Of a DNA stretch of 20,511 nucleotides, positions 16,771 through 20,511 are shown piece by piece. The position numbers were made by a program, and so were the translations under genes. The stretch comes from AC-37 sp036382905 (GTDB taxonomy: Bacteria; Actinomycetota; Thermoleophilia; Solirubrobacterales; Thermoleophilaceae), in assembly GCA_036382905.1 (NCBI GenBank), contig DASVPL010000235.1, positions 1 through 20,511 on the forward strand, given 5' to 3'. A model generated the notes under the pieces. That model was not told where the DNA came from. It saw only the letters and a list, made by a program, of their open reading frames with translations, and searched no databases. The number at the start of each line of letters is the position of its first letter. Position 1 is the first letter of the stretch.

Positions 16771-17601
16771 CTAAGCGGCCGCGAGCCGCCTCACGCGCCG
16801 GTCCGCACTGCGGGCCGGCGGAAACTCGCGCAGGAGCTTGGGCAGCACGGGCAGCGCCGCGGAGAGCACCAAGCGCGAGGCCTCGAACAGGCGCGCGCGG
16901 TGCGGTCCCCAGGGGAGCCCGAGCTCGTCGCGCAGCGACGTCGGGAGGTGACCGACCGTCGACAGGTTCAGGGCCTCGACGATCGGGCGCGCCACGAACG
17001 GCAGCTCCGGCCGCATCACGGCGTCGACCACGTCGAGCAGCGCCTCGGTGGGCGCGATCCGCTCGCTGGCGAGCATCGCCTCGAAGTAGTCGTTGAAGTC
17101 GGCGTAGGTGGCCGGCTGGTGCTCGCGCGGGACGCCGAACTTCTCACCGAGCAGCTTCTGCTCCTCGTAGTAGCGGCGCTGCTCGGCGATCGTGAGCGGC
17201 CGCACGTATCGCTGGTAGACGAGCAGCGAGGTGTGGACGAGCGTGGCGTGGACCCACATGATCAGGTCGTGTGTGCGCGCGTCGTAGGGCGTGCCCTCGG
17301 CGTACGCGCCGGCGGCCTGGTCGCTCTTCCCGCGCACGCGGCCGTGCGTGTGGCGGATGCGCGCCGAAGCCTCCTCCGCGGTCGCGGTCGAGCCGAACTG
17401 GATCTTCGTGGTGAGGTCGAGCGTGCGATAGAGCCGGCCCCACGGGTCCTCGCGGTAGTTCGAGTGCTGCGAAACGCCCGCTGCGACCAGTGGATGCGCG
17501 AGCTGGAGGATCAGCGCGGTGCCGCCGCCCGCCAGCAGGACACCCTCGCGGTTGACGCGCCATGTGACCGAGTCGGGCCCGAACAGCCCAGGGTCGCTCA
17601 T
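16771..17601 (-). CDS. DUF2236 / MpaB-type oxygenase-family protein
   Basis: A 276-residue protein. I used the ATG giving MSDPGLFGPDS; the frame is open further upstream, but that part would run across the divergent gene. The DUF2236 pattern is clear: NREGVLLAGGG and LQLAHPLVAAGV with H36, then HSNYREDPWGRLYRTL, FGS, IRHTHGRVRG (H83, H85), and YDARTHDLIMWVHATLVHT (H110, H117, H122). Relatives include MpaB and the latex-clearing protein, histidine-ligated haem oxygenases, but most members are uncharacterised. No signal peptide is seen. It precedes the Mce operon by 62 bases on the same strand, so co-transcription is possible and a role on an imported hydrophobic substrate is a reasonable guess. 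The biochemical activity is not established by sequence. Confidence 0.85.
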   Translation of the reverse strand: MSDPGLFGPDSVTWRVNREGVLLAGGGTALILQLAHPLVAAGVSQHSNYREDPWGRLYRTLDLTTKIQFGSTATAEEASARIRHTHGRVRGKSDQAAGAYAEGTPYDARTHDLIMWVHATLVHTSLLVYQRYVRPLTIAEQRRYYEEQKLLGEKFGVPREHQPATYADFNDYFEAMLASERIAPTEALLDVVDAVMRPELPFVARPIVEALNLSTVGHLPTSLRDELGLPWGPHRARLFEASRLVLSAALPVLPKLLREFPPARSADRRVRRLAAA

Positions 17602-17611
17602 CGCAGCCGCG

Positions 17612-17617
17612 ATCGTA
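17612..17617 (-). promoter_or_regulatory. Candidate -10 hexamer (TACGAT) for the DUF2236 gene
   Basis: Read on the minus strand, TACGAT lies 10 bases before the DUF2236 ATG with no ribosome-binding sequence between, suggesting a leaderless or very short-leader transcript. It sits in the 54-base divergent gap. An 8-base word, GTACCCTG, occurs twice there (17615-17622 and 17643-17650). Confidence 0.35.
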
Positions 17618-17643
17618 CCCTGTTGCTCGGCGCACGATCCGGG

Positions 17644-17649
17644 TACCCT
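17644..17649 (+). promoter_or_regulatory. Candidate -10 hexamer (TACCCT), leaderless gene
   Basis: TACCCT ends exactly 6 bases before the ATG of the 86-residue membrane protein, so transcription would start at or next to the A of ATG. A TTG-containing stretch (TGTTGC, 17621-17626) lies 17 bases upstream and could be a weak -35. Confidence 0.45.
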
Positions 17650-17655
17650 GCGCGC

Positions 17656-17916
17656 ATGGGCTGGGGTTTCGTCTGGATGATGGTGGTGCTGAAGCTCCCG
17701 ATCGTCGCGCTGCTGTGGCTCGTCTGGTGGGCCATCCGGCAGACCGACGCGGAGGCCGAGCTGCCGACCGACGACGGCGGCAGCGACCGCCATCCGCATC
17801 GCGGCGGCCCGCGCCGCCCGCGCCCGCCCCGCCGCGGGCCGCACGCCGAACCCGCCCCGCGCGCGCCAAGCCGCATCCGCGTGGCGGGCCGGCAGCTCAC
17901 CCGACCGCTCAGGTAG
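17656..17916 (+). CDS. Small single-pass membrane protein with basic, Pro-rich tail
   Basis: An 86-residue protein. The N-terminus MGWGFVWMMVVLKL plus PIVALLWLVWWAIRQ forms one tryptophan-rich membrane helix. A short acidic link (DAEAELPTDDGG) follows, then a cytoplasmic-type tail of His, Arg and Pro (RRPRPPRRGPHAEPAPRAP). The start is set by the ATG 6 bases after a TACCCT hexamer; the longer frame upstream is antisense to the DUF2236 gene. No family is recognised. Its stop is 11 bases before the next gene, so the two small membrane genes probably form a pair. Confidence 0.7.
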   Translation: MGWGFVWMMVVLKLPIVALLWLVWWAIRQTDAEAELPTDDGGSDRHPHRGGPRRPRPPRRGPHAEPAPRAPSRIRVAGRQLTRPLR

Positions 17917-17919
17917 GCT
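17914..17919 (+). promoter_or_regulatory. Candidate -10 hexamer (TAGGCT) overlapping a stop codon
   Basis: TAGGCT begins with the TAG stop of the preceding gene and ends 8 bases before the GTG of the next. The same TAGGCT word, again made from a TAG stop, precedes the small exported peptide gene after gltA. There is no ribosome-binding sequence before the GTG. Confidence 0.35.
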
Positions 17920-17927
17920 GCCGCGCC

Positions 17928-18209
17928 GTGAGCCTCCCCCTGGCGGAGTTCAACGCGTACCACGGCATCGGCATCGCGTTCGCGGTCTGGGCCGTGATCC
18001 TGTCCTTGCTCGGTATGAGGAGCGCCGACTTCCCGCGCAGCGGCGGGATCCAGCGCGCCGTGGTCGCGATCAGCGCGCTGCTCCTGGTCAGCGCGGTCGG
18101 CGCGGCCATCGCCACGTCGGAGAAGCACGGGGCGCACGAGTCGAGCCACGGCGATCGGGAGAACCCGACGCATCCGGGCGAAAGCCCCGAGAACGTGCCA
18201 AACGAGTGA
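17928..18209 (+). CDS. Small two-helix membrane protein with His-rich acidic tail
   Basis: A 93-residue protein from a GTG start. The N-terminus AEFNAYHGIGIAFAVWAV continues into a first membrane helix (to about residue 29). A loop with DFPRSGG follows, then a second helix (RAVVAISALLLVSAVGAAIA). The hydrophilic tail from about residue 66 has several His, Glu, Asn and Pro residues and could bind metal, but no motif proves it. An in-frame start further upstream would lie inside the previous gene. It follows that gene by 11 bases and precedes gltA by 95. Function unknown. Confidence 0.75.
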   Translation: MSLPLAEFNAYHGIGIAFAVWAVILSLLGMRSADFPRSGGIQRAVVAISALLLVSAVGAAIATSEKHGAHESSHGDRENPTHPGESPENVPNE

Positions 18210-18215
18210 CCCGCG

Positions 18216-18236
18216 CCCGGCGCGCGGTGCGCCGGG
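18216..18236 (+). terminator. GC-rich hairpin after the small membrane gene pair
   Basis: CCCGGCGC and GCGCCGGG form a perfect 8-bp stem with a 5-base loop, starting 6 bases after the TGA stop. No U-tract follows, as is common for actinobacterial hairpins. It separates the small membrane genes from gltA. The remaining bases before gltA hold its unmarked promoter region; TTCGTC and TAGTCC 18 bases apart are only a weak match. Confidence 0.5.
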
Positions 18237-18304
18237 GGCCTCCGTTCGTCAGAATCAAGCGTTCCGGGTAGTCCAGAGCGCGAACAGCGAACGAGAGGAT
18301 CGGC

Positions 18305-19639
<1,335 letters not shown>

Positions 19640-19647
19640 GCTGGTCG

Positions 19648-19663
19648 GTGGGCAGCTGCCCAC
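19648..19663. promoter_or_regulatory. Perfect 16-bp palindrome at the predicted transcription start
   Basis: GTGGGCAGCTGCCCAC is self-complementary over all 16 bases with no loop. It lies 5 bases after the -10 hexamer and 28 bases before the ATG. A dimeric repressor operator is the simplest reading. A leader hairpin is possible, but with no unpaired loop it would have to lose central pairs. Confidence 0.6.
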
Positions 19664-19691
19664 AGGGGGACGGCCTATCAAGGAGGAAAGC

Positions 19692-19892
19692 ATGAAGAAG
19701 CTGGTGGTTGTGGCGGTGACGGCGATGGCGCTGGTCGCAGCGGCGCCCGCGAGCGCGGAGCCCGGTAAGGACCAGGGCTGCGGCGACATATTCAGGGGCC
19801 TGGGGGCGCCCGGGTTCGGTCAGGCGGTATCCGAGGTCGCGGGTGAGACGGGCTTCGACGACTACGTCCAGGTCGTCTGCCGGCACTTCTAG
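19692..19892 (+). CDS. Small exported peptide with two cysteines
   Basis: A 66-residue protein. The ATG is preceded by AGGAGG 5 bases upstream, the strongest site in the region, which rules out the longer in-frame starts inside gltA. MKKLVVVAVTAMALVAAAPASA is a textbook signal peptide with cleavage after ASA. That leaves a mature peptide of about 44 residues with two cysteines (DQGCGDIF and VVCRHF), one near each end, likely disulfide-bonded. No family is recognised. Strong translation signals and an own promoter suggest high expression of a secreted factor, but no function can be named. Confidence 0.8.
   Translation: MKKLVVVAVTAMALVAAAPASAEPGKDQGCGDIFRGLGAPGFGQAVSEVAGETGFDDYVQVVCRHF
19889..19892. 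other. Second CTAG shared by two convergent stop codons
   Basis: The exported peptide ends with TAG at 19890-19892 and the minus-strand gene ends with TAG read from 19891 to 19889, the same arrangement as at 8413-8416. Confidence 0.95.
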
Positions 19893-20338
19893 ACCGGGCC
19901 GAGGTAGCGCATGTAGACCTGCCGGTTCTCCGGCGGCGGCCGCTGCGGCGGCGCCGCCGGAGGGACCGGGTCCTCGTACTGGGAGCTGCGCAGCGAGCGC
20001 TCCTGACAGACGAGAGGAAGGCGGCGCACGACGGCGCCGACCAGAACGCGCCGTCGATCGCGGCGCACCACGAAGACGTCCTTGGCGCCGTTGGTGTCCC
20101 CCCGCGTCAGGTCCGAGGCCTCGGATTCGAACGCGACGTAGCGCGACCAGCGGCGGTCCTGCGAGATCACCGCGTTCGTGGACGGGCCGTTCGGCGTCCC
20201 GCCGTCGAGCGCACCGGGAGACGAGCTGGGTGACTGGACGTCGGCGCGCGACTTGGCTGCGACCGCGGCTCGATCGCCGGCGGTCGCGACGAAGCAGACG
20301 GCTGCGGCAACAGGTAGGGGGTACGCCCTGCCAGGCAC
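19889..20338 (-). CDS. Probable exported protein with TolB/WD40-like fragment, possibly internally deleted
   Basis: A 149-residue protein from a GTG start. The N-terminus (VAAAVCFVATAG) is a weak signal sequence. Residues about 55-90 (NAVISQDRRWSRYVAFESEASDL and GDTNGAKDVFVVRR) match the repeat style of large secreted beta-propeller proteins common in actinobacteria, which have pairs such as VAFES-A-NL-GDTNG-DVFV. Such proteins normally run for several hundred residues. Here only one such unit is seen before a basic stretch, a Pro-rich segment and a terminal QVYMRYLGPV. Third-position G/C bias is weaker than in neighbours (CTA, CCT, GTT and GCA codons near the start). It may be a remnant with an internal deletion or a short family member. 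No ribosome-binding site precedes the GTG. Confidence 0.6.
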   Translation of the reverse strand: MPGRAYPLPVAAAVCFVATAGDRAAVAAKSRADVQSPSSSPGALDGGTPNGPSTNAVISQDRRWSRYVAFESEASDLTRGDTNGAKDVFVVRRDRRRVLVGAVVRRLPLVCQERSLRSSQYEDPVPPAAPPQRPPPENRQVYMRYLGPV

Positions 20339-20369
20339 CGATTGGGAAGGTGGCGGCGTTGCGCTCCCC

Positions 20370-20375
20370 TACGCT
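20370..20375 (+). promoter_or_regulatory. Candidate -10 hexamer (TACGCT), leaderless gene at right edge
   Basis: TACGCT ends 6 bases before a GTG, the same spacing as the TACCCT before the 86-residue membrane protein. It lies in the 43-base gap between divergent genes. No matching -35 was seen. Confidence 0.4.
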
Positions 20376-20381
20376 TCACAC

Positions 20382-20511
20382 GTGGCCGCGCAGCGCGTCT
20401 CCCTGCCGAGCGCCATCGCCAAGCCGGCGGCCCGGCTCGGAGCGGCCGCGCGCTTGCGAATGCGCGACGCGGTCCGGTCGCTGCCCCCGCGCTGGGAGGC
20501 CGTGCGCGACG
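20382..20511 (+). CDS. Start of an unidentified gene, cut by the window edge
   Basis: From a GTG just after the TACGCT hexamer the frame is open for 43 codons to the edge. The peptide begins VAAQRVSLPSAIAKPAARLG and continues with basic, helical-looking sequence (RLRMRDAVRSLPPRWEAVRD). Third-position G/C bias is high, which supports coding. Too little is visible to name a family. It diverges from the probable exported protein gene. Confidence 0.5.
   Translation, partial: MAAQRVSLPSAIAKPAARLGAAARLRMRDAVRSLPPRWEAVRD

Overview
This is a high-GC bacterial chromosome segment, almost entirely coding, with strong G/C bias at third codon positions. A six-gene Mce operon joined by 4-bp overlaps, frequent GTG starts, TANNNT hexamers a few bases before start codons (apparently leaderless genes) and a giant secreted repeat protein point to an actinobacterium. 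I infer a soil member of the Thermoleophilia/Solirubrobacterales type from gene style, not from a marker gene. No rRNA, tRNA, CRISPR array, insertion sequence or integrase was seen. No gap between genes exceeds about 120 bases.

Left third (minus strand, 6788 to beyond base 1): one very long secreted surface protein, more than 2262 residues in the window, with its C-terminus outside. It has a signal peptide, Ig-like/chitobiase-like modules, an unassigned domain of about 250 residues, and at least twelve SdrD B-like repeats, each with a Ca-binding-type loop and its own pair of cysteines. Two neighbouring repeats share a perfect 107-bp segment. Divergent from it is a small exported protein with six cysteines, followed by a PfkB-family sugar/nucleoside kinase.

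Middle (minus strand, 16708 to 8413): six consecutive Mce/MlaD-domain proteins in the canonical actinobacterial A-F arrangement. All five junctions are ATGA or GTGA overlaps. Each protein has an N-terminal membrane anchor, an MlaD domain, a long helical region and a C-terminal pair of cysteines. They would form a hexameric lipid-transport tube. The YrbE/MlaE permease genes that normally precede such sets are not adjacent. Upstream, on the same strand, is a DUF2236/MpaB-type predicted haem oxygenase. The operon ends by sharing a CTAG stop palindrome with the kinase gene.

Right part (plus strand, 17656 onward): two small membrane proteins of unknown function, a hairpin, a full-length citrate synthase (gltA), and a 66-residue exported peptide with a good promoter and a perfect 16-bp palindrome at its predicted transcription start. 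This peptide gene meets, again through CTAG, a minus-strand gene for an apparently shortened exported protein. A new plus-strand gene starts at the right edge.

The points most worth pursuing are the disulfide-type SdrD B array, the permease-less Mce set next to an MpaB-like oxygenase, and the palindrome-controlled secreted peptide.
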